From WSZY01 sp964559845 (GTDB lineage Bacteria > Pseudomonadota > Zetaproteobacteria > Mariprofundales > Mariprofundaceae), in the NCBI GenBank assembly GCA_964559845.1, contig CAZLJF010000018.1, positions 1 to 35,984 of the forward strand: a stretch of 35,984 nt of DNA, given 5' to 3'. How positions within the stretch are numbered: the stretch's first letter is position 1; each line of letters opens with the position of its first letter. Shown in pieces: positions 8,118 through 16,830 of this stretch. The position numbers were made by a program, and so were the translations under genes. The notes beneath the pieces are model-generated. The model had not been told where the DNA came from. It made no database searches and worked only from the letters and a program-made list of their open reading frames with translations.

Positions 8118-8398
8118 TCAGCATCTCCAAGCAACTTCTGTTTCAGTAACTGGCTTGCACGGAAGGTGACAACCCTGCGGGAGGCAATGGTAATATCACT
8201 ACCTGTCTTCGGATTACGACCGCGCCGGGCATGTTTCTTCCGCACCATAAAATGACCGAAACCGGAAAGCTTCACATCCTCTCCCTTCTCAAGGGTTCTC
8301 TTGATCTCATCGAGAACAGCTTCAACAATCTGCCCGGACTCCTTTTTGGAGAGTCCTACCCGATCATGCACAATTTTTGCGATTTCCGCTTTTGTCAC
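8114..8398 (-). CDS. ihfA: Integration host factor subunit alpha
   Basis: Nucleoid protein that with IhfB bends DNA sharply at specific sites. It acts in transcription (notably sigma-54 promoters), replication and recombination. The 94-residue product has the HU/IHF fold with GFGHFMVRKKHARRGRNPKTG, the beta-arm region bearing the DNA-intercalating proline. An N-terminal start such as MTKAEIA is typical of IhfA. The start codon is GTG. A strong promoter sits about 60 nt upstream. In many relatives ihfA follows pheT; here lolD is upstream instead, so pheST must lie elsewhere or be absent. Confidence 0.95.
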   Translation of the reverse strand: MTKAEIAKIVHDRVGLSKKESGQIVEAVLDEIKRTLEKGEDVKLSGFGHFMVRKKHARRGRNPKTGSDITIASRRVVTFRASQLLKQKLLGDAE

Positions 8399-8460
8399 TA
8401 TAGCCCCAACTATGTTAAATATTACCAGGTTGCCTCATAAGAACTCGAAACAACCTAACA

Positions 8461-8488
8461 ACTATACCAGAACTTCCTGATTCGTCAA
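8461..8488 (-). promoter_or_regulatory. Sigma-70 promoter for ihfA and downstream genes
   Basis: The minus strand reads TTGACG, 16 nt, then TATAGT: 5 of 6 matches in each hexamer. The predicted start is near 8454, leaving a leader of about 55 nt before the ihfA GTG. It separates the ihfA-to-apt train from the lol operon upstream. Confidence 0.65.
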
Positions 8489-8500
8489 AGATTTTGCCAA

Positions 8501-9193
8501 CTACACCTCCAGGAAAGTACCATTAGCAAGCCGAATTGTACGATCACAAGAGGCGGCAAGAGCACTGCTATGCGTGACCATCACCACGGCAGCGCACTCT
8601 TCGCTACACAACTGCTGCAGGAGATCAAAGACACTCCGGGCAGTTAATTCGTCCAGGTTCCCGGTCGGCTCATCAGCCAGCAGAAGGCGAGGCTTGCCAA
8701 CGAGCGCCCTGGCAACCGCCACCCGTTGTGCTTCACCGCCGGAAAGTTTTGCAGGCACATGATGCAGGCGGTCGCCTAACTTCATCCGCTCCAGCAAGTC
8801 CGTGGCACGACGAGCCGCCTCGATACCGGAAACGCCGCGCACATGCAGAGGTAACATCACATTTTCAAGTGCTGTAAGTTCCGGTATAAGATGATGCGCC
8901 TGATAGACAAAACCGATGGACCTATTGCGCAGCATGGCCTGTTGATTCTGGTTCAGGCCAAACAGCGGCTTGCCATCAAGCCACACTTCGCCCTGGTCAG
9001 GATTGTCCAGTGTTCCAAGCAGTTGCAGAAGGGTGCTTTTTCCCGAGCCTGACTCACCAACAATTGCCAGAAATTCACCCTCATCCAAAGTAAACGACGC
9101 CCCCTGCAATACATGCAGACTACCCGCGGGGGAGGAGGCATACTGCTTGTGAATATTCTGAACGGAAAGAAGAGGCTGCAAGCTATCTTTCAC
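8501..9193 (-). CDS. lolD: Lipoprotein-releasing ABC transporter ATPase LolD
   Basis: ATP-binding subunit of the Lol system, which extracts mature lipoproteins from the inner membrane and passes them to LolA. It has Walker A (GESGSGKST), the ABC signature LSGGEAQRVAVARAL and Walker B (LLLADEPTGNLDE). At 230 residues it is typical of the MacB/LolD group. The start is GTG at 9193, 6 nt after the cNMP-binding gene. It forms one unit with lolC/E and that gene, which favours LolD over another MacB-type ATPase. Confidence 0.93.
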   Translation of the reverse strand: MKDSLQPLLSVQNIHKQYASSPAGSLHVLQGASFTLDEGEFLAIVGESGSGKSTLLQLLGTLDNPDQGEVWLDGKPLFGLNQNQQAMLRNRSIGFVYQAHHLIPELTALENVMLPLHVRGVSGIEAARRATDLLERMKLGDRLHHVPAKLSGGEAQRVAVARALVGKPRLLLADEPTGNLDELTARSVFDLLQQLCSEECAAVVMVTHSSALAASCDRTIRLANGTFLEV

Positions 9194-9199
9194 GGCTTA

Positions 9200-10417
9200 T
9201 CAGGATTTTGTGCGCATCAATGTCTTGATGGTGTCCTGGACCCGTTGCTTCTGATAGGCCTCAACCACCTTCAATACCGATGGATAGTCGGCAACAATCC
9301 CGTTAAAGTCGTTCCGGGTAAGCTCCATCAACTCCAGATCGCCATCTGCCGTCACTGTTGCTGTTCTCGGCTTGTCTGTGAGCAGGGAAACCTCCCCAAA
9401 AAATGACCCCTCCCCCATTTTTCCAAGTTCAATCTCTTCACCCTGGCTCCCCATGCCGCGCGTGGAAACACGCACTCTGCCCGAACGGATAAGATAAAAC
9501 GTTTCGCCTGACTCACCCTCTCTTACAACAACATCACCACTCTTGTAGGACTGCAGATGGAACTTGTCCGCCAGCGCCAGACGCGCCTCAGGTGGAACCC
9601 CCTCAAACACCGGTGTAATCGCCAGCACGCGCGCGAGAACGCGCTTTCTGTAAAAATCCTCAACTGTAGCCTGAATGGCCGGATACTTTTCCACCCAACG
9701 ATCAAAAGTCTTCCTGTCGATCATCAATACGCTGGTATCGGTTTCAGCCACAGCTTCATCGTGGTGTTTTGCACGCGCCATAAAGGCGTGCTCGCCAAAA
9801 AAGTCGCCCTCGGCCAGGCGCGAATAGACCCGTTTTCTGCCAGAAGCCAGTGGCGCCTCCAGGCCAACACTTCCCATGCCAATCAGGTAGAGACAGTCGC
9901 CAGCCTCGCCCCGCCTGAAAATGTAATCCCCTGCCGCCACTTCGCGCAGTTCCAGTGAATCCATAAAAGATTCAAGCTCTTCACCGGACAGGCCTGAAAG
10001 AAGCGGTGTGCGCTCAAAGCTTGACTTGGCGCGGTCCCGGCCACTGACATCCAGTGCGCTTGTTTGATCCATGGCTGTAATGGTGGACATAGCCCAGTCA
10101 TCGCCACGCTCACTTGAAAGCTCTTTCAGACGCTCTTTCACTTCCGTTCGCGTAGAGTCCAGACGAAGAATAATTTTGTTGATGGCAATGGCCTGCACAA
10201 CAAACCCCTGCTCGGCATAGGCATTGGCAATAGTGATATAATCCTTGACCGCACCGGCAGTATCACCTGTCTTTTCACGCAGTTCAGCCAGCTTCACATG
10301 GTTGCGCAGATCGCTTGGATCGGCTTGATAAAGCTCCTCGAAAAATTCGAGGGCCTTTTTATATTTGCCATCCAGCAGAGCCCGTCTGGCTTTGCTTTTT
10401 AACTGTTCAATTGACAT
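9200..10417 (-). CDS. TPR protein with two cyclic-nucleotide-binding-type domains
   Basis: A 405-residue, apparently cytoplasmic protein with no signal peptide. Residues 1-105 form TPR-like helical repeats (ALEFFEELYQADPSDL; GAVKDYITIANAYAEQG). Residues ~137-258 and ~268-385 are two CAP-type cNMP-binding domains. The second has a canonical phosphate-binding cassette (FFGEVSLLTDKPRTATV, with E342 and R351). The first has FFGEHAFMARAKHHDEAV, without the arginine, and so may not bind nucleotide. There is no DNA-binding domain. It lies 3 nt after lolC/E and 6 nt before lolD, so it is co-translated with the lipoprotein exporter. A regulatory role there is inference; the ligand is unknown. Confidence 0.85.
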   Translation of the reverse strand: MSIEQLKSKARRALLDGKYKKALEFFEELYQADPSDLRNHVKLAELREKTGDTAGAVKDYITIANAYAEQGFVVQAIAINKIILRLDSTRTEVKERLKELSSERGDDWAMSTITAMDQTSALDVSGRDRAKSSFERTPLLSGLSGEELESFMDSLELREVAAGDYIFRRGEAGDCLYLIGMGSVGLEAPLASGRKRVYSRLAEGDFFGEHAFMARAKHHDEAVAETDTSVLMIDRKTFDRWVEKYPAIQATVEDFYRKRVLARVLAITPVFEGVPPEARLALADKFHLQSYKSGDVVVREGESGETFYLIRSGRVRVSTRGMGSQGEEIELGKMGEGSFFGEVSLLTDKPRTATVTADGDLELMELTRNDFNGIVADYPSVLKVVEAYQKQRVQDTIKTLMRTKS

Positions 10418-10420
10418 AAA

Positions 10421-11668
10421 CTACTCATACCTTAACGCATCGGCAGGAGGAACGTTTGCCGCCCGCCATGCAGGATATACTGTCGCAACCAATCCCATCA
10501 ACAAACTAACCGTCACCACAACAATAATTGAAGCGGGGTCAATAATTGATGGAACATGATCGATATAATAAACATCTCCGGAGAGAAATGTTACTCCTGT
10601 CACTGTTTCAATAAAAGAGAGTAGCGCGTCCAGCTTCCATGCAAGCAGCAATCCGAAGGCAGCGCCTGCAAGAGTGCCCAGTCCGGAAAGCAGGCAACCC
10701 ATCAACACAAACACCCTCATCACCGACATGTGTGTTGCTCCCACTGTTTTCAGAATGGCAATCTCCTTGCGGCGTTCCATCACCACCATCACCAGCGAAG
10801 AGACCATATTAAACAGGGCAACCATGACGATCAGAGAGAGGATAACACCCATCACCACCCGCTCCAGTTTCATCGCCTTGAAAAAAGAGCGATGCCTGTG
10901 CATCCAGTCCGAAACCCAGGCATGTGCAGGCAGCGCCATACGCACTGCCATGGCGATCTCGGCGGCCCGGTTCCGGTCATACAGATGCAACTCTATGCCG
11001 GTAACGCGGTTTCCCAGGCGATTCAGGCGCTGTACCGAATCAAGTGATGTGACAATCAATCCGACATCATATTCATAAAACCCGGAATCAAATATACCGA
11101 CCACCTTAAAAGCCCGCATACGGGGGGACATCCCGGATGGGCCTACCCCCCCTGTAGGTGAAACAAGCCGCACACGATCCCCAACCCCTGCGCCCAGCTT
11201 CCGGGCCAGATCCTTACCCATAACGACTTCAAATGGTGAAGCATCGAAATCGGTACTCAGAAACCTTCCTGCCACCACATGCCGGGCAATGGAGGCCTCC
11301 CGAAGCGGATCAACACCCTTCAGAATAGCGCCTGTTGAACGGGTATGATAATTGGCAAGTACCTGTGCCGAAACATATGGCGCAGCACGCTCGACACCAT
11401 CCAGTTCCTCAACCTGCCGCAGCCATTCAGGCCACGGCTCCAGCGTCTCTTCCGGCCCCTGAACATCGATATGGGACGAGAAGCCAAGAATCTTGTCTTT
11501 CAGTTCGGCATCAAAGCCATACATCACCGAAAGCACAATAATCAGGGCCGCCACACCAATCGCAACACCGATAGCGGAACTCCAGCCAACCATGGAGACA
11601 AACCGCTCATCCCGGCGCGAGCGAAGATAACGGCGTGCTAACATCCATTCGTAAGATCTGACTATCAC
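10421..11668 (-). CDS. Lipoprotein-releasing system permease, LolC/LolE family
   Basis: Inner-membrane FtsX-type permease that, with LolD, detaches lipoproteins from the membrane. There is an N-terminal TM segment (VAIGVAALIIVLSVMYGF), a large periplasmic MacB-like domain with the PTGGVGPSGMSPRMRAFKVV segment, and three C-terminal TM helices. A coupling-helix region, MERRKEIAILKTVGA, is also present. Only one such gene lies here, so the exporter may be a homodimer or the partner lies elsewhere. GTG 11668 has GGAG 9 nt upstream; ATG 11683 is an alternative without a Shine-Dalgarno. It ends 3 nt before the cNMP gene. Confidence 0.92.
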   Translation of the reverse strand: MIVRSYEWMLARRYLRSRRDERFVSMVGWSSAIGVAIGVAALIIVLSVMYGFDAELKDKILGFSSHIDVQGPEETLEPWPEWLRQVEELDGVERAAPYVSAQVLANYHTRSTGAILKGVDPLREASIARHVVAGRFLSTDFDASPFEVVMGKDLARKLGAGVGDRVRLVSPTGGVGPSGMSPRMRAFKVVGIFDSGFYEYDVGLIVTSLDSVQRLNRLGNRVTGIELHLYDRNRAAEIAMAVRMALPAHAWVSDWMHRHRSFFKAMKLERVVMGVILSLIVMVALFNMVSSLVMVVMERRKEIAILKTVGATHMSVMRVFVLMGCLLSGLGTLAGAAFGLLLAWKLDALLSFIETVTGVTFLSGDVYYIDHVPSIIDPASIIVVVTVSLLMGLVATVYPAWRAANVPPADALRYE

Positions 11669-11693
11669 CCTGATGTACTCCATGGCAGTTAAT

Positions 11694-11722
11694 AAAAAAG
11701 AATCCGGCTTTTCAAGGCCAGA
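11694..11722 (-). terminator. Rho-independent terminator after the CPA2 antiporter
   Basis: On the minus strand TCTGGC and GCCGGA form a 6-bp stem (one G-T pair) with an 8-nt loop, followed by TTC and TTTTTT. It lies about 20 nt after the antiporter stop. It ends just before lolC/E, so lolC/E must have its own promoter overlapping the antiporter 3' end, or depend on readthrough. Confidence 0.6.
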
Positions 11723-11740
11723 ACAGTGTTAATGGATCAC

Positions 11741-12910
11741 CTAATCCTTACGCAGGTGATTCGAAACAGCAACAGGTGTCGACAACCTTAAGACAACCCA
11801 GTAGGAAGAGACCAGAAAAGTCAGCACCGTACTGGCCTGGATCAGATATGACACCTCTGCCCCGATAACACCAACTTCCAGGGCCAGCACGGCAATCAGC
11901 AGGGAAAACTCGCTCATCTGGCCAAGGCGGAAGCCCACCTCCATCGAGCGTCCGGCAGACTCGCCGGATTGTTTCAACAGCCATCTAAACACCACAGGCT
12001 TCAGCAGCAGCATCGCCAGGGCAATCACCAGGGCCGGCAAGATCACCTCCTGCAACACCACAAGATTCAGACTTGCGCCAATTGAGAAAAAGAATATGAC
12101 CAGAAAAAAGTCACGCAACGGCTTCAGCCGCTCTGCAATAAACTGGGAAATGGCACCGGTTGCCAATGCCACTCCGGCGATAAAGGCGCCGATTTCATGC
12201 GATAGCCCAAACAGTGAAGCAAGTTCGGCCATGCCCAGACACCACCCAATTGCCAGCAGAAAAATATACTCCTGAATCTTGTCAAAGCGGCGAATCAACA
12301 CCGTTAAAATGTAACGCTCCGCCAGATAGGCAAAAATGAACATCACAGGCAGTGCAAGTATTAACATACTAACCTCAAAGAGCGGCATCTCACCCCGGCT
12401 CATCCCCTCCAGAAACAGCAGCACGGCAATGGCGATCACATCCTGAAGCAGCAGAATGCTGATCATCACCTCACCGGTATGTTTATGGTGCAGCACCGTA
12501 GTCGGCAGCAGCTTCAGACCAATAATGGTACTGGAAAACATCAGTGTAAATCCGATCACCAGTGACTCGACCATTGTAAACTCAAACAGACGCCCCAAGG
12601 CCAAGCCGATTACCAGGAAAAGCAGCGAACTGACGCCGGTAACAATCGTTGTTTTTCGAACCAGATGAAAAAACTTCTGTGCAGGGAGGTTCAACCCGAT
12701 AAGAAAAAGCAAAAAGATAATGCCAATATGGGCAATGGCTTTCACAATATCAGGATCAGGAACAAGCCCTATCCCCCAGGGCCCCAGACATATGCCAAGC
12801 AGAATATAGGAGATCAGCAGCGCCTGGCGAGCATAAAGAGCCACTGTCGCAAGCACTGCAGCGCCTGTGAAGATCAGGAAAATCGTAAAAACAACCGGGT
12901 CTTCTGTCAT
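11741..12910 (-). CDS. CPA2-family monovalent cation/proton antiporter (KefB-like)
   Basis: Inner-membrane antiporter that exchanges K+ or Na+ for H+. The 389-residue protein is almost all transmembrane (about 12 hydrophobic segments). It has the CPA2 hallmarks GICLGPWGIGL, LFLIGLNL, FSSTIIGLKLL, LQDVIAIAVLL and GLSHEIGAFIAGVALA. It ends after the membrane domain, with no RCK/TrkA-N domain, unlike full-length KefB or KefC. Ion specificity cannot be read from sequence. GGAG lies 8 nt before the ATG. It is preceded by a 76-nt gap and followed by its own terminator. Confidence 0.9.
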   Translation of the reverse strand: MTEDPVVFTIFLIFTGAAVLATVALYARQALLISYILLGICLGPWGIGLVPDPDIVKAIAHIGIIFLLFLIGLNLPAQKFFHLVRKTTIVTGVSSLLFLVIGLALGRLFEFTMVESLVIGFTLMFSSTIIGLKLLPTTVLHHKHTGEVMISILLLQDVIAIAVLLFLEGMSRGEMPLFEVSMLILALPVMFIFAYLAERYILTVLIRRFDKIQEYIFLLAIGWCLGMAELASLFGLSHEIGAFIAGVALATGAISQFIAERLKPLRDFFLVIFFFSIGASLNLVVLQEVILPALVIALAMLLLKPVVFRWLLKQSGESAGRSMEVGFRLGQMSEFSLLIAVLALEVGVIGAEVSYLIQASTVLTFLVSSYWVVLRLSTPVAVSNHLRKD

Positions 12911-12986
12911 AGGTATATCTCCGGTCTGGCCAGCATGACCCTATTCTAGTTTAAAAACAGGATGTGCGGATTATATCCGGAAGAAC

Positions 12987-14324
12987 TCAGATCAGATAAC
13001 GCAGATAGATATAGAGATGTGCGACCGCGATACTCATCAGCATCAGGCCAAAGGCATGCTTCATAAACTCCAGAAAGGCAATCGGATGCCCCGCACGCTG
13101 GGCAAAACCGGCAACAATCAGATTGGCTGATGCACCGATCAATGAGCCGTTGCCGCCCAGACATGCACCAAGCGCCAATGCCCACCACAGCGGAACCAGT
13201 GCTTCTGCACCGCCAAAAGTCGGCGCCATGCTCTCAATCAGAGGAATCATCGTTGCTACAAACGGAATATTGTCGATCAACGCTGAGGCGATGGCTGAGA
13301 CCCAGAGAATCGCACCGGCAGTAGCAATGAAGTCACCGCCTGTCATCTCCAGCGTCTTCTCAGCCATCAATGCAATCACACCGGTATGCTCCACACCTGT
13401 GACAATGATAAACAGACCGACAAAGAAAAAGATAGTGGTCCACTCCACCTCTGCCATAATACCTTCATAGGCGTGGTCTTTACTGTGCAGATCCTGCCCC
13501 CAGGTCTGTAGCAACAGCAGTGCAGCCGCACCGAACATAGCAATCGTTGCCGGCTCCAGATGATAGGTATGGGCCACCGTGAAGCCTGCAATCACGCAAA
13601 CAAGTACAAACAGACTCTTCTTCAATAACGAGGCATCCTCAATGGCATCATTTTCGTTGAACTGCATGATCAGGGCCTTGGCCTCTTCTGTTGCATGCAG
13701 TCCTTTGCCAAACATGAACCAGATCATAATCGTGGTCAGCAGCATGATCAGTGGCGTGACCGGAGCCAGATTCACCATAAAATCATAAAAAGAGAGTCCT
13801 GCTGCCGAACCGATCATGATATTGGGCGGATCACCGATCAGCGTCGCTGTACCGCCAATATTCGACGCCAGAATCTGTGCAAACAGGAATGGGTAAGGCT
13901 TGATGCCCAGAGCATCCGTAATCAGCAGCGTCACCGGTGCAATCAGCAGCACGGTGGTCACATTATCGAGAAAGGCGGAGAATCCCGCGGTAACAATGGA
14001 GAGCATCACCAGAATACCCCATGGCTCCCCCTTCGCCATCTTGGCCGACTTGATAGCCACGTACTGGAACATGCCGGTCTTCTGACTGATGGCCACAATC
14101 ACCATCATGCCTGTCAGCAGGCCAATGGTATTAAAATCGACACCTGCAACCGCCTGTTGCTGAGTAATCACACCGCATAGAATCATCATACCCGCACCCA
14201 GCAGTGCGAGCACGGCACGGTTATATTTTTCAGCCATAATGACGGCATAAACAAACAGCAGAATAGATACGGCAACCCAGACCGGGTTCAGACCGAAAAC
14301 CACATGGCCTACTGACTCATGCAT
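12987..14324 (-). CDS. ArsB/NhaD-type ion transporter
   Basis: Polytopic inner-membrane secondary transporter of the ion-transporter superfamily (ArsB/NhaD/SLC13-like), 445 residues with 10-12 TM segments. The two inverted halves are visible: FSAFLDNVTTVLLIAPVTL with IGDPPNIMIGS in the first, and SALIDNIPFVATMIPLIE with NGSLIGASANLIVAG in the second. This duplicated Asp-Asn/Asn-Pro pattern resembles NhaD-type Na+/H+ antiporters and arsenite exporters. No ars genes are nearby, so Na+/H+ exchange is somewhat likelier. The ATG at 14324 has GAGGAG 7 nt upstream and overlaps the CBS gene by 8 nt; the TTG at 14327 is an alternative. Confidence 0.85.
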   Translation of the reverse strand: MHESVGHVVFGLNPVWVAVSILLFVYAVIMAEKYNRAVLALLGAGMMILCGVITQQQAVAGVDFNTIGLLTGMMVIVAISQKTGMFQYVAIKSAKMAKGEPWGILVMLSIVTAGFSAFLDNVTTVLLIAPVTLLITDALGIKPYPFLFAQILASNIGGTATLIGDPPNIMIGSAAGLSFYDFMVNLAPVTPLIMLLTTIMIWFMFGKGLHATEEAKALIMQFNENDAIEDASLLKKSLFVLVCVIAGFTVAHTYHLEPATIAMFGAAALLLLQTWGQDLHSKDHAYEGIMAEVEWTTIFFFVGLFIIVTGVEHTGVIALMAEKTLEMTGGDFIATAGAILWVSAIASALIDNIPFVATMIPLIESMAPTFGGAEALVPLWWALALGACLGGNGSLIGASANLIVAGFAQRAGHPIAFLEFMKHAFGLMLMSIAVAHLYIYLRYLI

Positions 14325-14790
14325 CAAACATCTCCTCAGGCGCCAAGCTGTTCAGACAGCGTAGAATATCATTGCAGGCAACAACACCGACCAGATAACC
14401 ATGCTCATCTGCCACAAGTGCATATTCGAAGCGATCATAGGTGATCAATGCAGCTGCCACCGACAGCAGAGACTCATCCTCCTTGACAATGGTCGGGTCA
14501 CGATCCATCACCTCGCTCACCTTATAACCCAAAATCTCCCGATAATGTCTGCGCAGCAAACCCATATCCGGCGCATAGGGAATCGACTTCAGGTACCCTT
14601 TTACAATATATTCAGGAACAAGGTGGGAGAGCAGGGTCAGTGTATTCACAGCGCCGAGAATCCTGTTCTCTTCATCAACAACCGGCACCATCCTGACCGA
14701 TTTATCATGTGCCAGCTTAATGACCTCTGCCACAGTCTGATCCGGACGACAGGTAATCAGGTTTCTGCTCATGATCAGGTCTGCGTGCAT
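14317..14790 (-). CDS. Two-CBS-domain regulatory protein
   Basis: A 157-residue protein made of a tandem CBS pair (Bateman module). CBS1 starts MSRNLITCRPDQTVAEVIKL and includes VRMVPVVDEENRILGAV. CBS2 starts VMDRDPTIVKEDESL and includes YALVADEHGYLVGVV. Such modules bind adenine nucleotides or c-di-AMP and gate partners. Its stop overlaps the start of the transporter, so it probably regulates that transporter. GGAG lies 5 nt before the ATG. lysS ends 20 nt upstream. Confidence 0.88.
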   Translation of the reverse strand: MHADLIMSRNLITCRPDQTVAEVIKLAHDKSVRMVPVVDEENRILGAVNTLTLLSHLVPEYIVKGYLKSIPYAPDMGLLRRHYREILGYKVSEVMDRDPTIVKEDESLLSVAAALITYDRFEYALVADEHGYLVGVVACNDILRCLNSLAPEEMFDA

Positions 14791-14810
14791 ATAAACTCCC
14801 TGGCTGCCCT

Positions 14811-16322
14811 TTATTCAGGACGCATATGTGGAAATAGTAACACATCCCGTATGGAGTGCTGTCCTGTAAGCATCATGACCAGGCGATCCACACCGATGCC
14901 GACACCTGCGGTAGGCGCCATGCCATACTCCAGAGCACGCAGATAATCTTCATCCACACCACTGGCCTCAAGATCACCGGCTGCCCTGGCCTGTGCCTGT
15001 GCCACGAAACGGCTGCGCTGATCATCCGGGTCATTCAGTTCGGAGAAACCGTTAGCAATCTCCTTGCCAGCAATAAACAGCTCGAAACGATCCGTCACCG
15101 TTGCATCCTCACTATTCCGCCGTGCCAGAGGTGACACATCCACAGGATAGTGTGTCACAAATGTTGGCTGTTCAAGTTCATCCTCAACCAACTCTTCAAA
15201 CAGCGCCGTCAGATAATGCCCCGCCTTCCAGGTAATTAGCGGCTTGAAGTTATCAATCTCCTGCAGGCAGACCGTTGCCAGCAGCGCCTTGTCGTTGGCA
15301 TGACCTCGCAGGTCAGGACGCTTCTCAAACACGGCCTCATCAAGTCTGATACGCCTGAATGGCCGGGCAAGATCAATCTCTACCCCGTCCCACTCAACCG
15401 TGGAAATATTCAAGCCTTCAGCCACACCGCGAATCAGTGATTCGGTGGTATCCATAGCATCATGAAAATCGGCATAGGCCTGATAAAACTCCACCATGGT
15501 AAATTCAGGGTTATGCGTCGCATCCAACCCCTCATTACGGAAATTGCGGTTGATCTCGAAGACCCGTTCAAAACCGCCCACTATCAGACGTTTCAGATAA
15601 AGTTCCGGGGCAATACGCAGGAACAGGTCCATATTCAGGGCATTATGATGCGTAACGAACGGACGCGCTGCTGCACCACCCGGCTGACTCTGCAGCATCG
15701 GTGTTTCCACTTCCATGAAGCCCTTCTCTTCCAGACCACGGCGAAGCAGCGACACGGTTCTGGAACGGGTGCGGAATATTTCACGCGATTCAGGCGTGAC
15801 CATCAGATCGACATAGCGCTGGCGATAGCGCAGCTCCTTATCGCTTAAACCATGCCACTTTTCAGGCAGCGGGCGCAGGCACTTGGAAACCAGCTCGATA
15901 TGGCTGACCTTAATGGAAAGCTCGCCGGTTCTGGTGCGAAAAAGCGTGCCTTCAGCGCCCACAATATCGCCCAGATCCCACTTTTTGGTTGGGTTATAAA
16001 CCTCGGCTCCACCGAGCGCATCGCGGTTCAGAAACAGCTGGATACGCCCCTCGCCATCCTGAATATGCATGAAGCTGGACTTGCCCATCACCCGGTGAGC
16101 CATTATGCGTCCGGCCACCCGGACCGATACAGCATCCGCTTCCAGCTGCTCGCTATCGACACCATCATACCTGGCATGGAGTACAGCCGATGTCGTATCC
16201 GGCCGCCATCTGTTCGGATAGGCTTCGCCAGCCTCTCTTAATCTTGTCAGCTTCTCACGGCGTACGGCAATCTGTTCAGGGGTATGATCCTGAGAAGGGT
16301 TCTCCGCTTTCTGTTCACTCAT
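14811..16322 (-). CDS. lysS: Lysyl-tRNA synthetase (class II)
   Basis: Charges tRNA-Lys with lysine. The 503-residue protein has an N-terminal OB-fold anticodon-binding domain (VRVAGRIMAHRVMGKSSFMH) and a class II catalytic core. Motif 2 is in FEINRNFRNEGLDATHNPEF and motif 3 in GVGIGVDRLVMMLTGQHSIR, and the protein ends with the usual LLFPHMRPE. It starts 26 nt after the ndk stop and is followed by the CBS and transporter genes. Confidence 0.98.
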   Translation of the reverse strand: MSEQKAENPSQDHTPEQIAVRREKLTRLREAGEAYPNRWRPDTTSAVLHARYDGVDSEQLEADAVSVRVAGRIMAHRVMGKSSFMHIQDGEGRIQLFLNRDALGGAEVYNPTKKWDLGDIVGAEGTLFRTRTGELSIKVSHIELVSKCLRPLPEKWHGLSDKELRYRQRYVDLMVTPESREIFRTRSRTVSLLRRGLEEKGFMEVETPMLQSQPGGAAARPFVTHHNALNMDLFLRIAPELYLKRLIVGGFERVFEINRNFRNEGLDATHNPEFTMVEFYQAYADFHDAMDTTESLIRGVAEGLNISTVEWDGVEIDLARPFRRIRLDEAVFEKRPDLRGHANDKALLATVCLQEIDNFKPLITWKAGHYLTALFEELVEDELEQPTFVTHYPVDVSPLARRNSEDATVTDRFELFIAGKEIANGFSELNDPDDQRSRFVAQAQARAAGDLEASGVDEDYLRALEYGMAPTAGVGIGVDRLVMMLTGQHSIRDVLLFPHMRPE

Positions 16323-16348
16323 TGCTGTCTGTTCAGATACGTAAAGAG

Positions 16349-16777
16349 TCAGAGACGGCTGTGAAGATCAAGGTCTCCGAAGAAGAAGGAGATTTCAATG
16401 GCTGCATTTTCTTCTGAATCGGAGCCATGTACGGCATTGGCATCAATAGAATCGGCATGATCGGCACGGATGGTGCCCTCTTCAGCCTCCTTCGGATTGG
16501 TTGCACCCATTAACTGACGATTCAGGGTGACGGCATTTTTGCCCTCCAGAACCATTGCCAGTACAGGACCGGAACTCATGAACTCGCACAGATCCTTATA
16601 AAACGGACGCTCTTTATGCACCGCGTAAAAACGGCCGGCCTGCTCAGCGCTCAAGTGCGTCATGCGGGTTGCGATCACGGAAAGACCATTCTCCTCGAAA
16701 CGACGGATGATGTCGCCGATTACGTTCTTCGCTACAGCATCAGGTTTGATAATGGAAAGTGTGCGTTGAATAGCCAT
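16349..16777 (-). CDS. ndk: Nucleoside diphosphate kinase
   Basis: Transfers the terminal phosphate from ATP to NDPs through a phosphohistidine, balancing NTP pools. From the ATG at 16777 (MAIQRTLSIIKPDAVAKN) it is 142 residues. GAGGA lies 5 nt upstream, and the catalytic histidine is H117 in NAVHGSDSEENA. The longer frame to 16852 runs through the putative promoter and was rejected. Confidence 0.97.
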   Translation of the reverse strand: MAIQRTLSIIKPDAVAKNVIGDIIRRFEENGLSVIATRMTHLSAEQAGRFYAVHKERPFYKDLCEFMSSGPVLAMVLEGKNAVTLNRQLMGATNPKEAEEGTIRADHADSIDANAVHGSDSEENAAIEISFFFGDLDLHSRL

Positions 16778-16830
16778 GAAATCCTCTTTTAGCTTACTTT
16801 TTATCTGCTGCCATGCAGGCAGGGTGCGGC

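Noticed and set aside
12970..12975. Perfect TATAAT on the minus strand before the CPA2 antiporter
   Set aside because: No acceptable -35 at 16-18 nt and no extended TGn; possible promoter but too weak to list.
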